The position numbers were made by a program, and so were the translations under genes. 64,000 nucleotides of DNA from Moritella sp. F3 (GTDB lineage Bacteria > Pseudomonadota > Gammaproteobacteria > Enterobacterales > Moritellaceae), in assembly GCF_015082335.1 (NCBI RefSeq), contig NZ_BLRL01000005.1:1-64000 (forward strand). The letters run 5' to 3'. Shown one piece after another: positions 1-11,001 of this stretch (positions are counted from its first letter, which is position 1; every line of letters begins with the position of its first letter). Below the pieces are notes generated by a model, which was not told the DNA's origin, searched no databases, and saw nothing but the letters and a program-made list of their open reading frames with translations.

Positions 1-135
1 CTATAAGTGTATTCAATGTATATATATAAATAGAACGCAGTTATTCAATATCACTTTTTGGTTATTATTAAGTGATTTGATATCAATAGCATTCATCAAT
101 TTCATATTATTCATAAATTAAAAGAATCCGTCTGT

Positions 136-2823
136 ATGGGAAGATCTCTAGTAATTGTGGAATCGCCAGCAAAAGCGAAGACCATCAATAAATACCTTGG
201 CAAAGACTACATTGTTAAATCAAGTGTTGGTCACGTGCGTGATTTACCGACCAGTGGTGGCGCAGCCAAAAAAAGAGCGGGTGCCCCGACTCTTGCTCAG
301 CAAACTAAAGGCATGACGCCTGAAGCAAAAGCTGCATTTAAACAAAAACGTGACAAAAAAGCGTTATATTCTCGTATGGGCATCGATCCTGAAAATGACT
401 GGGCAGCAACATATCAGATCTTGCCTGGTAAAGAGAAAGTCGTCGCAGAGTTACAACAATTAGCTGAAAAAGCAGACATTGTTTATCTCGCAACCGATTT
501 AGACCGCGAGGGGGAAGCTATTGCATGGCACCTGCGGGAAATTATTGGTGGTGATGATTCTCGTTTTCAACGTGTTACGTTTAACGAAATTACGAAGACT
601 GCGATCCAAGAAGCATTTGAACAACCATCAGAACTGAACATTGATTGTGTTAACGCACAACAAGCGCGTCGTTTCTTAGATCGTGTTGTTGGCTATATGG
701 TATCACCGTTACTTTGGCAAAAGATCGCCCGCGGTTTATCAGCTGGACGTGTTCAGTCGGTAGCTGTGCGTTTAATCGTAGACAAAGAACGTGATATTAA
801 AGCATTCATCCCAGAAGAGTTTTGGGACATAAATACCGACTTAGTCACTTCACTTGGTGAAGCATTACGTGTCGAAGCGGTTAAATATGCTGGTGAAGCT
901 TTTAAACCTGTTAATGAAGCGCAAGCGACGAAAGCGGTTACTGACTTACAAAATGCCAGTTATTCGTTATTAAAACGTGATGACAGAGCAACGAGCAGTA
1001 AACCAAAAGCACCCTTTATTACGTCAACGCTACAGCAGGCTGCAAGTACGCGCCATAGCTATGGCGTTAAACGTACGATGGGCTTAGCGCAGCGTTTATA
1101 TGAAGGTGGTTACATTACCTATATGCGTACCGACTCAACAAACTTGAGTAAAGATGCTGTAGAAAGTGCCCGCGGTCTCATTGAAACAAAATACGGTAAA
1201 GAGTATTTACCTGAAGAGCCGAATTTATACGGTTCTAAGAAAGGCGCGCAAGAAGCCCATGAAGCGATCCGACCTTCTGATGTCAACGTGATGTCAGGTG
1301 ATTTACAAGGTATGGATGATGATGCGAAAAAATTATATGAATTAATTTGGCGTCAGTTTGTTGCTTGTCAAATGGTACCTGCGCAATACGATTCAACTAA
1401 ATTGACGATTGCTGCTGGCGAGTATCAGCTTACCGCGAAGGGACGTACTATGCGTTTCCCTGGTTGGACTAAAGCACTGCCACCAATGAGCAAAAAGTCT
1501 GAAGATGAAAATAATCTTCCGGTACTTGAAGCGGGTGAAAAACTTGAGTTGATTGCGGTAGATCCATTACAGCATTTCACTAAGCCGCCTGCGCGTTTTA
1601 ATGAAGCGTCGTTGGTTAAAGAATTAGAAAAACGTGGTATTGGTCGTCCGTCTACGTATGCGTCGATTATCACGACAATTCAAGATCGTGGTTATGTGAA
1701 ATCTGAAAACCGTCGTTTCTTCGCTGAGAAAATGGGTGAGATCGTTACTGAACGTCTAACCGAAAGCTTTGAAGAGCTAATGAACTTCGATTTCACCGCG
1801 AGCATGGAGTCTCAACTTGATGGGGTTGCTGAAGGCAAGCTTAATTGGATTGATGTACTGAATGAATTCTTTGGTGACTTCAAAAAACAACTAATCACAG
1901 CGGGTGCTGAAGTAGCTGAAGGCGGTATGCGCTCTAACGAAATGGTTATCACGGATATTGAATGTCCGACATGCCAACGTGAGATGGGTATCCGTACCGC
2001 TACAACGGGTGTATTCCTAGGTTGTGTTGGTTATAACTTGCCACCAAAAGAACGTTGTAAGAAAACGATTAACTTGGTATCAGGTGAAGAAGCGATTGAT
2101 CTGCTTAATGAGAATGCTGAAACTGAAGCGCTTATGGCAAAACGTCGCTGCCCTAAATGTAGCACTGCAATGGATAGCTACCTGATTGACGAAACACGTA
2201 AACTGCACGTTTGTGGTAATAACCCTGAATGTACTGGCTACGAAGTCGAGAAAGGTGAATTTAAGCTAAAAGGCTATGATGGCCCTGTCGTTGAATGTGA
2301 CCGTTGTATGAATGATATGCAGCTTAAAAATGGCCGTTTCGGCAAATATATGGGCTGTACTAACGAAGAATGTAAGAATACGCGTAAGATCCTGAAAAGT
2401 GGTGAAGTTGCGCCGCCAAAAGAAGATCCTGTTTTCCTTCCTGAATTGGAATGTGAAAAATCGGATGCTTACTTTGTGCTACGCGACGGTGCTGCTGGTA
2501 TCTTCTTAGCGGCGAATACCTTCCCTAAATCTCGTGAGACCCGTGCTCCCTTGATTGAAGAGTTAGTGCGCTTCAGAGACCGCATTTCAGAGAAGTTCTA
2601 TTACTTAGCTGATGCGCCAGCGCAAGATCCTGCTGGTAACAAAGCGATTGTCCGTTTTAGCCGTAAAACCAAGGAACAATATGTGATGACCGAAGTGGAG
2701 AAGAAAGCTACGGGTTGGACAGCGCATTACATCAATGGCAAATGGGTTGAAGAAGAGAAGAAGAAAGTAGCTAAGAAAGCAGTTAAAAAAGTAGCGAAGA
2801 AAAAGCCTGCCACTGAAAAGTAG
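136..2823 (+). CDS. topA: DNA topoisomerase I
   Basis: Type IA topoisomerase that relaxes negatively supercoiled DNA in the nucleoid by cutting one strand and passing the other through. The N-terminus has the TOPRIM start [14 protein letters not shown], with the acidic [12 protein letters not shown] motif near residues 120-130. The catalytic tyrosine is Y329 in [12 protein letters not shown], matching E. coli Y319. The C-terminal third carries three four-cysteine zinc-ribbon units (starting CPTC, CPKC and CDRC, about residues 610-760) and ends in a Lys/Ala-rich basic tail. The length of 895 aa is slightly above the roughly 865 aa of E. coli TopA. It stands alone, with a terminator just downstream. 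Very sure of the identity. Confidence 0.98.
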   Translation: MGRSLVIVESPAKAKTINKYLGKDYIVKSSVGHVRDLPTSGGAAKKRAGAPTLAQQTKGMTPEAKAAFKQKRDKKALYSRMGIDPENDWAATYQILPGKEKVVAELQQLAEKADIVYLATDLDREGEAIAWHLREIIGGDDSRFQRVTFNEITKTAIQEAFEQPSELNIDCVNAQQARRFLDRVVGYMVSPLLWQKIARGLSAGRVQSVAVRLIVDKERDIKAFIPEEFWDINTDLVTSLGEALRVEAVKYAGEAFKPVNEAQATKAVTDLQNASYSLLKRDDRATSSKPKAPFITSTLQQAASTRHSYGVKRTMGLAQRLYEGGYITYMRTDSTNLSKDAVESARGLIETKYGKEYLPEEPNLYGSKKGAQEAHEAIRPSDVNVMSGDLQGMDDDAKKLYELIWRQFVACQMVPAQYDSTKLTIAAGEYQLTAKGRTMRFPGWTKALPPMSKKSEDENNLPVLEAGEKLELIAVDPLQHFTKPPARFNEASLVKELEKRGIGRPSTYASIITTIQDRGYVKSENRRFFAEKMGEIVTERLTESFEELMNFDFTASMESQLDGVAEGKLNWIDVLNEFFGDFKKQLITAGAEVAEGGMRSNEMVITDIECPTCQREMGIRTATTGVFLGCVGYNLPPKERCKKTINLVSGEEAIDLLNENAETEALMAKRRCPKCSTAMDSYLIDETRKLHVCGNNPECTGYEVEKGEFKLKGYDGPVVECDRCMNDMQLKNGRFGKYMGCTNEECKNTRKILKSGEVAPPKEDPVFLPELECEKSDAYFVLRDGAAGIFLAANTFPKSRETRAPLIEELVRFRDRISEKFYYLADAPAQDPAGNKAIVRFSRKTKEQYVMTEVEKKATGWTAHYINGKWVEEEKKKVAKKAVKKVAKKKPATEK

Positions 2824-2879
2824 CTCGTTTATTTGATCCGCGTTTACGCTGTGTCGTCCTGACGATATAAGTTTATAAG

Positions 2880-2907
2880 ATACCTCAGCTTGCTGGGGTA
2901 TTTTTTT
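2880..2907 (+). terminator. Rho-independent terminator of topA
   Basis: A short hairpin of ATACCTCAG and CTGGGGTAT (one G-T pair) is followed by a run of seven T. It lies about 55 bases after the topA stop codon. Confidence 0.85.
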
Positions 2908-3577
2908 GCCTGAGAATAATGATATGTAGTAATGAGAGATTAGCGCCTTATTTTAAGTTTCGTGAGCAAAGTCTAAATATTGTCAGTATTACGCAACTTA
3001 TATACATTAATAACAAACCTTGTTAAAAATTAATACTATTCTAATCTTAGTACTAGGCTATAACCCTAAATACATAGCTTAAATTACATTTAAATGAATT
3101 CAGTTTAAATTTGTTGGAACTTTTAGTTGTTTTGCGGTTCTTACTCATTAGAAAAACAAATATATGTGATCAACAGAGTAAATCTAAACTAGTGTCGCTG
3201 TAAGAAAATAGTCATAAATGCTGCTTTTTTAAACATTTAGTTTGCAATAAAACCTTTCAACAAGAGTTTAAACTCCTCATTGTCAAGCATTTTGTTCTTG
3301 TCATACCTTTTTATGTGCCCGTGATCTTATTTTTGATCTCTTCTTGATTTTCCTTATAGTTTTCATGAAATTATTATGACTATAATCTATACCAAGTTTT
3401 AAGCGTAGTTGTTAAACCTTTATTCATTTGAATTACTTCAGATGAAACCTTGGATTAACCATTACTTGTTAGAATACATTAACTCTTGGACTAACCAATC
3501 ATTACCAGGTGGAATAATCTCAGCGAGATATTCAAGTAATGAATGAGTTAACTTATAAATCATAAAGGATTTCAAAA
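2908..3577. other. Long AT-rich gap upstream of the porin gene
   Basis: About 670 bases with no credible gene. The only symmetry I see is a 12-base palindrome GAGTTTAAACTC at 3264-3275. Long leaders are common upstream of porin genes, where regulators and small RNAs act, but I cannot name a site here. A ribosome-binding AAGGA precedes the porin start at about 3565. Confidence 0.5.
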
Positions 3578-4507
3578 ATGAAAAAGACTATTCTTGCTTC
3601 TGCAATCTTATTAGCTGGCGCTGCAAACGCTGCTGAAGTTTATAGCAACGATGACACAACTATCTCTCTAGGTGGTTCTTTCCGTGGTAACGTTGTTGTT
3701 AACAGTTCTGATGACGTTAAATTCCAAGATGCTGGTTCACGTTTCGATATTAAAGCAGTTAAAGATATTGAAGATGGTCTTAAAGCTTTCGGTCATTTAG
3801 AAGTTAAATATAGCGGTAGCACTGGCGATACGCTATATATGCAAAAAGCGATTGTTGGTTTAGAGCATGACGTATACGGTACTGCTACTCTAGGTAAACA
3901 AATGGGTCTGAATGATGACTTAGTAATGAACGATTTCTCTTACGAGAACGGTGTTTATAACGAAGATAATGCTTTATTTGGTTCTGATTCAGAAGACCAA
4001 CTTAAATATGCTAAATCATTCGGCGGCGCATCTGTAGTTGTTTCATTAATGGACCAAGATACTTATGCTATCGGTGGTACTTATGAAGTTGCTGGCTTAA
4101 CAGTTGGTGGTTCTTACAATATTGCTAATGACCGTACAGTTAATGCAGTTGTTGTAGATAACTCTACTTATATCGTAGGTGCTCAATACTCACTTGACGC
4201 ATTAACGTTAGGTGTTCAATACCAATCAAGTGAAGTTGGTAGCGAAGATTTCTCTGCATATGGTCTAGGTGCTCATTACCAATTAGGTCAAGCTGGCGTA
4301 TACGCTATGTATGATGTACTAGATGGTAAATTTGATGATTCAGTACTTAAAGGCGACGGTTCTATCATCGTTCTAGGTGCTGATTATGAACTTGTTAAAG
4401 ACGTTAAAGCATACGTAGAATTCGATTCAAGTGATTTTGATGTAGATGGTTCTGCTTCATCTGACTCTGATGAAAAAGTTACAATCGGTGCTCGTGTATA
4501 CTTCTAA
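3578..4507 (+). CDS. Gram-negative outer-membrane porin
   Basis: Predicted general diffusion porin of the outer membrane (OmpC/OmpU-like family). Residues 1-18 form a Sec signal peptide, MKKTILASAILLAGAANA, with cleavage before AEVYS. The mature part alternates short amphipathic strands with acidic, glycine-rich loops. It has the porin strand AVKDIEDGLKAFGHLEVKY and a C-terminal strand ending in aromatic F (VTIGARVYF), as needed for BAM insertion. At 309 aa it is a little shorter than typical 340-380 aa porins. The gene is monocistronic, with its own terminator. Codon use looks highly expressed (repeated GGT, GTT and GCT). The substrate cannot be read from sequence. Confidence 0.93.
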   Translation: MKKTILASAILLAGAANAAEVYSNDDTTISLGGSFRGNVVVNSSDDVKFQDAGSRFDIKAVKDIEDGLKAFGHLEVKYSGSTGDTLYMQKAIVGLEHDVYGTATLGKQMGLNDDLVMNDFSYENGVYNEDNALFGSDSEDQLKYAKSFGGASVVVSLMDQDTYAIGGTYEVAGLTVGGSYNIANDRTVNAVVVDNSTYIVGAQYSLDALTLGVQYQSSEVGSEDFSAYGLGAHYQLGQAGVYAMYDVLDGKFDDSVLKGDGSIIVLGADYELVKDVKAYVEFDSSDFDVDGSASSDSDEKVTIGARVYF

Positions 4508-4548
4508 TCAACTCTGTTGATTCGTTGCTATAAACAACACTGATTATG

Positions 4549-4582
4549 AAACCGCACACTGTAAAGTGTGCGGTTTTTTTTT
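4549..4582 (+). terminator. Rho-independent terminator of the porin gene
   Basis: Perfect 12-bp stem AAACCGCACACT / AGTGTGCGGTTT with a GTAA loop and a T-run, 40 bases after the porin stop codon. Confidence 0.95.
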
Positions 4583-4786
4583 AAGTATAAATTGTACAAC
4601 TGCTTAGCCGTCATCTCGATTTACAGTTGAGATATGTAATCCAATCTATTCGTTTCTGTTGATTGTATTCACCAAGATCGTCATTAAAAATTAATAATAG
4701 CTGTTTTTCGTTATATCATTCGTTCATAAACTTTTGATACTATAGTTATTCTTATCCTATTCTTATAAAAAATAATTGGTATTGCT

Positions 4787-7144
4787 ATGCACAAGATTAT
4801 TCGTTTAAGTGTCTCCAGCCGTATGGTTGCCACACTATTTATTGGCATGCTGTTGATGCTAAGTAATATTCCATTAGTGCATGCGAATGATGCCGTTTAT
4901 TTATCACCAGACTATGCTGCTGAAAATAACTTACCAGTAAGCAATACTGTCGCGCAGGGCGCAGGTGATGAGCAACAATCAACAGCTCAACCTCCAGGTC
5001 GTAAGCGTGGTGGTCATGAAAATAGAATAACCGATGAAGAGCGAACCTGGCGTGTTTTAGGTTCTGGAAAACAATGGGGTAAAGATAAAGAATATCACTA
5101 TAAAAATGATGATATGGCGCGTTTTATTTTCTTAATGGATGCAAAAGACCGTAAGAATAAGTTATTGGCTAGCTTGGCTTTGTGGCCCGATCATCAAGAA
5201 AAATTGATTAATAATCTGACCGACGGCCAAGGTGCTGCTCGTTTCTCATCTTTATTTACTATTTTTGTATTGATGCTGGTTTGTGGTTTTATTGTAGAGC
5301 GTATCGCCAGTCTTAAAATGGATTCTTTTTCTGAAGGTGTTGCTAAAGAAAAAGACAGTAGTTTCAAGGAGAACCTTGATTATTTATTAATGCGTGGTTT
5401 TTTCCAATATGTTGGTATCGCAATTTTTGCTTTAACAGCCGCGCTGATTGCTATTTATAACTACGCAGAAACAGACCCATTCCGACTACTCAGCCTGCAT
5501 GCTTTAGGTTTAGTTGTAAAAATAAGATCGCTTACAGTGATATTAAGGCTGATCTTTGCACCCTATGCTCGCGGTAATCGACTATTTAAAATAGATTGTG
5601 AATCGGCAAGTCGCTTGTATTGGTCAAGCCTTGGCTTTATGGCTGTTTATCTTACTATTACTACGTTCTGGCGTATCTTAGTGGTGTTCTCATTAGATCC
5701 AATTCTATTTGCTCTGGTTATTCCTTCTACTGGTATGATCATGAATATACTATCTATTGCTTTCATTTGGTTTAATCGCAGAACGATTGAAGCAATGTTT
5801 GCAAGCGGTAAGCAAACTAGTTCAGCCTTTACACGATTCCTACGCCAAACATGGACTAGCGTATTTACTATTTGGCTATTCATTGCTTGGGTATTTTGGG
5901 CTACGTATGAATTTTTGGGTTATTACGAACAAGCAGATAACTTTACGCCTATTTGGTGGTTAACCTTTACCTATCCAATCTTAGACCGTTTTATTTTTGT
6001 GGCGCTTGGTCAGCTTAAGCGCATATCCTGGTTGCAGAGTCATTCGTTTGAACAACGTTGTGATAAGTTTATTAATCGTGTGATCATCGCTCTCCGCGTG
6101 ATTTTTGCCGCTGTTATTTTTTATCACGTTGATGCTAGTTTTGATCATAACGCATGGGAAAAATTAGCGAATAGCTTTGGTAGCTTCATCCAAATGTTTG
6201 TGGATATCATCATCGTTATTATTGTCGCTTATGCTATTTGGGAAGTGATTCAATCTGCGATAGAACGCCATTTACCGGTTGAAATTGATGATAGTGGCAC
6301 ATCGACACTAGAAGGTGAAGGTGGCGGTGGCGGTGCATCGCGTTCGGAAACACTACTGCCACTCGTGCGCTCGTTTTTATTAGTCTTCTTGTTTTCGTGC
6401 GTAGTATTGATGATTTTAAGCATTCTAGGGGTGGAAATTGCACCATTACTTGCTGGTGCCGGTATTGTCGGTATTGCGGTCGGCTTCGGTGCTCAGAAAC
6501 TGGTACAGGATGTTATTTCAGGTATTTTCTTTTTACTTGATGATGCATTTCGCCGTGGTGAGTACATTGAGGCTGCTGGATTACGTGGTACGGTTGAGCG
6601 TATTTCGATTCGTTCAATTACCTTACGCCATCACCTTGGTGCGATACAAACAATCCCCTTTAGTGAAATGGCGACCGTGAGTAACTTATCTCGAGATTGG
6701 ATCACCAAGAAACTAGAGTTTAGATTAGATTACAGAACCGATGTTGAAAAGGTTCGTAAGTTAATAAAAAAAGTCGGTCAGAAAATGTTATTACATCCTG
6801 AATATGGGCAGCATTTCTTATTACCGCTAAAGTCACAAGGGGTAACGAGGGTTGAAGAGTCTGCGCTTATTTTCCGCATGAAGTTTACTTGTGTTCCTGG
6901 TGAGCAATGGGTTATTCGCCGTGAAGCATTTAGATTAGTGCAAGAATCACTAAAAGCAAATGGCATTGAGTTCGCGCATCGATCAGTCCATGTATTAACG
7001 CAACATGAAGAGTTAAATAAAGATAATATTCAGGCGAGTATTGAGAATAGTGCGGAAATGATTGAAAAAGTAGGTGCTGCAGCGGCATTAAGTGTGTCTG
7101 CAGATATTAAAAAGAACGATAGAATAGATTCGGATTATAACTAA
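4787..7144 (+). CDS. Large MscS-family mechanosensitive channel
   Basis: Inner-membrane channel expected to open under membrane tension and release solutes on osmotic downshift. An N-terminal signal-like segment (residues 10-33) is followed by a polar periplasmic stretch to about residue 150. After that come roughly ten hydrophobic segments. The MscS core begins near residue 520: a pore helix rich in Gly/Ala (LLAGAGIVGIAVGFGAQKLV), then the beta domain (FFLLDDAFRRGEYIEAAG, GTVERISIRSITLR) and the C-terminal alpha/beta part. A glycine-rich linker (EGGGGGG) precedes the core. The length of 785 aa resembles the large MscS relatives such as E. coli YbiO, not the 286-aa MscS. It is followed 117 bases later by the glycosyltransferase run on the same strand. 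Confidence 0.9.
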   Translation: MHKIIRLSVSSRMVATLFIGMLLMLSNIPLVHANDAVYLSPDYAAENNLPVSNTVAQGAGDEQQSTAQPPGRKRGGHENRITDEERTWRVLGSGKQWGKDKEYHYKNDDMARFIFLMDAKDRKNKLLASLALWPDHQEKLINNLTDGQGAARFSSLFTIFVLMLVCGFIVERIASLKMDSFSEGVAKEKDSSFKENLDYLLMRGFFQYVGIAIFALTAALIAIYNYAETDPFRLLSLHALGLVVKIRSLTVILRLIFAPYARGNRLFKIDCESASRLYWSSLGFMAVYLTITTFWRILVVFSLDPILFALVIPSTGMIMNILSIAFIWFNRRTIEAMFASGKQTSSAFTRFLRQTWTSVFTIWLFIAWVFWATYEFLGYYEQADNFTPIWWLTFTYPILDRFIFVALGQLKRISWLQSHSFEQRCDKFINRVIIALRVIFAAVIFYHVDASFDHNAWEKLANSFGSFIQMFVDIIIVIIVAYAIWEVIQSAIERHLPVEIDDSGTSTLEGEGGGGGASRSETLLPLVRSFLLVFLFSCVVLMILSILGVEIAPLLAGAGIVGIAVGFGAQKLVQDVISGIFFLLDDAFRRGEYIEAAGLRGTVERISIRSITLRHHLGAIQTIPFSEMATVSNLSRDWITKKLEFRLDYRTDVEKVRKLIKKVGQKMLLHPEYGQHFLLPLKSQGVTRVEESALIFRMKFTCVPGEQWVIRREAFRLVQESLKANGIEFAHRSVHVLTQHEELNKDNIQASIENSAEMIEKVGAAAALSVSADIKKNDRIDSDYN

Positions 7145-7261
7145 TTCGTAGTATATATTTAATGTTATTAATGGGTTGTTAAGTGAGCAGTACGCTATCT
7201 TGGACTGTTTTTTTTTGATAACCTGATTTGTCTTAGTTGTATTTAGTTAAAGAGAGTTCAA

Positions 7262-8440
7262 GTGCGCAGTAAATTAAATAATAGCCGTCTGCTTATCTAT
7301 AGCCATGACTCTTTCGGTCTTGGGCATTTACGTCGCTGCAGAACTATCGCGCATGAGCTTGTTGACCGATACAAGGGCTTGTCGGTGCTTATTATTACGG
7401 GTTCGCCGATTATTGGCCGTTTTGATTTCAAAGCCCGTGTTGATTTTATTCGTATACCCGGTGTGATCAAACTGCATAATGGCGAATACACTTCACTCGG
7501 CTTACTTATCGATCTTGCTGATACATTGGCATTACGTGAATCAATTATTCTTAATACCTCAAAAGTATTCAAGCCGGACATTTTTCTTGTTGATAAAGAA
7601 CCGGGTGGCTTAAAAGATGAAGTTATTAGTACCTTAGAATATTTTAAAGACACAGATACGCAGTGCATCCTCGGTCTACGTGATGTGATGGATTCGCCTG
7701 CGTTATTGAAGAAAGAGTGGCAGAAGAAAAATGTTATGCCGTTACTCGAGAATCTTTATGATGAACTGTGGGTTTATGGTCCATCTGAAGTGTCGAACCC
7801 ATTAAAAGGGCTGGACATCAAACAAATGGTGACAGATAAGACCTTGTTTGGTGGTTATTTACCTCGACAGTTGCCGCAAAAAATAGATACCGATTCTATC
7901 AATTTCCCCGAGCGCCCTTATATTTTGGTTACCCCTGGTGGCGGCGGTGATGGTATCGAGATGATTGACTGGGTGCTCCGTGCTTATGAAAGTGATCCAT
8001 CCTTGATGCCTGCTTTGTTTGTGCTTGGTCCTTTCATGCCAGCCACTGAACGTAATGAGTTTTTGCGCAGAGCTGAAGTACTTCCTCATGTTGATGCGCT
8101 GACATTTAGTAATCACCTTGAGCATTTAATGTTTGAGGCTGAAGCTGTGATCGCAATGGGCGGGTACAATACGTTTTGTGAGATCTTATCGTTTGATAAA
8201 CCCGCAATGATACTGCCGCGTACACAACCACGTGAAGAACAGCTTATTCGCGCACGTAATGCAGCGTCGATAGGGTTATTATCTATGCTTGATTTAGATT
8301 CAGAACGCGCAACAGAAGTCATGGTTGACGGCATTTTAAAATTATTACAGCAGGATAAGCCGAGTAAACATAAACTCGATAAATTACTAAACGGTTTAGA
8401 CTTTGTCGCTGATCGATTTGGTGAGCTAGTCGCAAAGTAA
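7262..8440 (+). CDS. MurG-like predicted glycosyltransferase (first of a pair)
   Basis: GT-B fold glycosyltransferase-like protein of the COG4671 type. It shows the N-terminal loop GLGHLRR (residues 19-25) and, in the C-terminal Rossmann half, GGGGDG (the TPGGGGDGIEM loop) and the motif GGYNTF (about 300-305), which in MurG-type enzymes contacts the nucleotide sugar. There is no signal peptide or membrane helix, so it should act in the cytoplasm. The start is GTG with AGAGAG just upstream. It is the first gene of a same-strand cluster of four transferases and a phosphatase. Donor and acceptor are unknown. Confidence 0.82.
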   Translation: MRSKLNNSRLLIYSHDSFGLGHLRRCRTIAHELVDRYKGLSVLIITGSPIIGRFDFKARVDFIRIPGVIKLHNGEYTSLGLLIDLADTLALRESIILNTSKVFKPDIFLVDKEPGGLKDEVISTLEYFKDTDTQCILGLRDVMDSPALLKKEWQKKNVMPLLENLYDELWVYGPSEVSNPLKGLDIKQMVTDKTLFGGYLPRQLPQKIDTDSINFPERPYILVTPGGGGDGIEMIDWVLRAYESDPSLMPALFVLGPFMPATERNEFLRRAEVLPHVDALTFSNHLEHLMFEAEAVIAMGGYNTFCEILSFDKPAMILPRTQPREEQLIRARNAASIGLLSMLDLDSERATEVMVDGILKLLQQDKPSKHKLDKLLNGLDFVADRFGELVAK

Positions 8441-8482
8441 TGTAGTCGTATTGTTTAAATTTATTTTTCGTAAGGACCAGAT

Positions 8483-9646
8483 ATGTCAGCACCGCGTATT
8501 ATGTATTATGTGCAATATTTATTAGGTATTGGTCACGTTCGTAGGTCATCTCTTATTGTGCAAGCGCTTTGTGAGCAAGGCGCTCAGGTTGATGTTATTT
8601 TTGGTGGCATGCCAGTGCCGAGTATGTCTTTTGGTAATGCGACAATGCACCAGTTAATGGCTGTAAAGAGTGCTGATTCCGGTTTTAGTGGCTTAGCTAA
8701 AGCAGATGGCACACCAGTCAGTGATGATGATAAAAAACAGCGTACACAGGCTTTATTAGCGCTTTGTGAAACGCTCCAACCAGATTTAATTGTCACTGAA
8801 ACATATCCATTTGGGCGCAGACAAATGCGCTTTGAATTGTTACCCCTGCTAGATTGGGCTAAATCGCAAGATAAGCCGCCAGTGCTTGTTTCATCTATCC
8901 GCGATATTTTACAGCGACGTTCAACGGTCAGAGAACAAGAATACGTTAATCTAGTTAAAACCTATTACCAGCATGTATTAGTACATGGTGATGAGCATTT
9001 TTATCCATTAGCAAGAAGTTTCCCTGTTGCTGATATGATTGCTGATAAAATCAGTTATTCTGGCTATGTGTGCCCGACATTGGTTAATCAACCTAATTCA
9101 CCTAAAACAAGGGATACGATAGTGGTATCCGTGGGCGGCGGTAGTATTGGCAAAGATATTTTAGTTGCGGTGATGGCGCTGTATAACAGTGGATTTGCAG
9201 CGGATAAAAAGTGGTTACTGATCACTGGGCCAAATATGGACTGCGCTGATAAAGCGTATTTCCAAGCGCAGCAGCAGTCAAATTTACAAGTGGTCGATCT
9301 TGCTGATGACTTTTTAAGTGAGCTCAGTAATGCTTACGTGTCAATTTCCAGAGCCGGTTATAACACTGTAATGGATTTATTATTAACAGGCGTTCCCGCT
9401 GTCGTGATCCCGTTTGAAGGGGAGGGCGAGACTGAGCAGTTAGCGCGAAGTGAAGTACTGGCTGAAGCGAAAGTGCTGCAGTTCGTCAAGAATGATGAGT
9501 TGAGTGTCGACACATTAAAAGCGGCGATTAACAATGCAATTAACAGCACTGCTGAAACGGTTAATATCGATAATCAAGGCGCACCACAAAGCGCTAAATT
9601 ACTTATTGAGTGGGCTATTGAAAAAGGTGCAACTGCGAAGTATTAG
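8483..9646 (+). CDS. MurG-like predicted glycosyltransferase (second of a pair)
   Basis: Diverged paralogue of the gene 42 bases upstream, sharing its architecture. It has the N-terminal loop GIGHVRR (residues 15-21), a VSVGGGSIG loop in mid-protein, and AGYNT (about 291-295) in place of GGYNT, followed by PAVVIPFEGEGETEQLAR, a nucleotide-sugar binding segment like that of MurG/UGT enzymes. Cytoplasmic, 387 aa. It starts at ATG with AAGGACC in front. The tandem arrangement suggests duplication, then specialisation for successive sugar additions or a heterodimer; this is inference. Confidence 0.82.
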   Translation: MSAPRIMYYVQYLLGIGHVRRSSLIVQALCEQGAQVDVIFGGMPVPSMSFGNATMHQLMAVKSADSGFSGLAKADGTPVSDDDKKQRTQALLALCETLQPDLIVTETYPFGRRQMRFELLPLLDWAKSQDKPPVLVSSIRDILQRRSTVREQEYVNLVKTYYQHVLVHGDEHFYPLARSFPVADMIADKISYSGYVCPTLVNQPNSPKTRDTIVVSVGGGSIGKDILVAVMALYNSGFAADKKWLLITGPNMDCADKAYFQAQQQSNLQVVDLADDFLSELSNAYVSISRAGYNTVMDLLLTGVPAVVIPFEGEGETEQLARSEVLAEAKVLQFVKNDELSVDTLKAAINNAINSTAETVNIDNQGAPQSAKLLIEWAIEKGATAKY

Positions 9647-9771
9647 TTTGCTTAGTCTATGGCTAGATAAGTGCTAAATAAGCGCTAAACCAATACACTA
9701 TGTGTTATTCCCCTACATTGCAGTGTATCTCTTGTTAATGTTTTAATTATAAAAGTTTAAGGTAGTCTGTA

Positions 9772-11001
9772 GTGAAGAAAATTGCATTAGTACTTAAAGG
9801 CTATCCACGCCTGTCTGAAACCTTTATTGCGCAAGAAATTCGTGCGCTAGAACTACGCGGTTTCGATATTACCTTAGTTTCGTTACGTCATCCGACTGAT
9901 ACCAGTACTCACCCGATCCATCAACAAATAGAAGCGGACGTACTGTATTTACCTGAGTATTTGCATGATGAACCATTACGGGTTTTAAAAGCATTTTGGA
10001 AGTTGGGGACTCAATTCTCACTGGTTAAAGTATTTAAGCAATTTTTCCGTGATTTAAAACGTGATACTAGCCGTGGCCGCGTTCGTCGCTTTGGTCAAAG
10101 CTTAGTATTAGCCGCAGAAATGCCTGAGGGAGTTGAACAAATGTATGCACACTTTCTGCATACGCCAGCGTCAGTAACTCGTTATGCGGCATTGGTAAAT
10201 GACTTACCTTGGTCTTGTTCTGCGCACGCTAAAGATATTTGGACAACTGAGCAATGGGATTTATCAGAAAAGCTTGAAGAATTAGAATGGCTATCGACTT
10301 GTACAGCCGCCAATCATGATTACTTACAATCTCTCGCTAAAGACCCAAGCAAGGTACATTTGGTTTATCACGGTTTAGACTTCACACGCTTTCAACATGT
10401 AGATCGCGTTTCTCGTGCTGATGTGAATGGTAGCTCTGCGGATAACCCGGTAAAAATTATCAGTGTTGGTCGTGCGGTACCGAAGAAAGGCTATGATGAC
10501 TTATTGAATGCGCTGGCGAAATTGCCAAAAGATCTACACTGGCAGTTAACCCATATTGGCGGCGGCGGTATTTTGAAAGCGTTACGCCAGCAGGCTAAAG
10601 AGCTTGGTATTGAGCAGCACATTGAATGGCAAGGCGCACAACCACAATTAGCCGTGCTTGAAGCATATCGTGAAAGTGATTTGTTTGTACTAGCAAGTAA
10701 GATTGTTGCTGATGGCGATAGAGACGGTATGCCGAATGTATTGATGGAAGCACAAAGCCAGTCAGTATGTTGCTTGGCAACGGATATTTCTGGTATCCCA
10801 GAGCTGATTGACAGTGGTGAAAATGGCGTATTAGTCGAGTCTAATCATGTGGCACAGCTAACGGAAGCATTAGCCGATTTACTCCGTGATGGTGATAAGC
10901 GTGAACGTTTAGGTGTAGAAGGGCAAAAGCAGCTGCACCGACGTTTTGATGTCAAAATTGGCATCGACCAGTTAGAAAAGCTGTTTGATAATCGTGGCTA
11001 A
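9772..11001 (+). CDS. GT4-family glycosyltransferase
   Basis: Retaining GT-B glycosyltransferase of the GT4/colanic-acid WcaL-like type. The N-terminal KGYPRLSETFIAQEIRALE is the family opening. In the C-terminal half are SVGRAVPKKGYDDLL and the donor-site segment DRDGMPNVLMEAQ (about 317-328, with E326), equivalent to the EX7E region. The start is GTG at 9772, following AAGGTAG. It follows the MurG-like pair after 125 bases and overlaps the next transferase. Probably adds a sugar to a lipid-linked or soluble acceptor in the cytoplasm; substrate unknown. Confidence 0.88.
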   Translation: MKKIALVLKGYPRLSETFIAQEIRALELRGFDITLVSLRHPTDTSTHPIHQQIEADVLYLPEYLHDEPLRVLKAFWKLGTQFSLVKVFKQFFRDLKRDTSRGRVRRFGQSLVLAAEMPEGVEQMYAHFLHTPASVTRYAALVNDLPWSCSAHAKDIWTTEQWDLSEKLEELEWLSTCTAANHDYLQSLAKDPSKVHLVYHGLDFTRFQHVDRVSRADVNGSSADNPVKIISVGRAVPKKGYDDLLNALAKLPKDLHWQLTHIGGGGILKALRQQAKELGIEQHIEWQGAQPQLAVLEAYRESDLFVLASKIVADGDRDGMPNVLMEAQSQSVCCLATDISGIPELIDSGENGVLVESNHVAQLTEALADLLRDGDKRERLGVEGQKQLHRRFDVKIGIDQLEKLFDNRG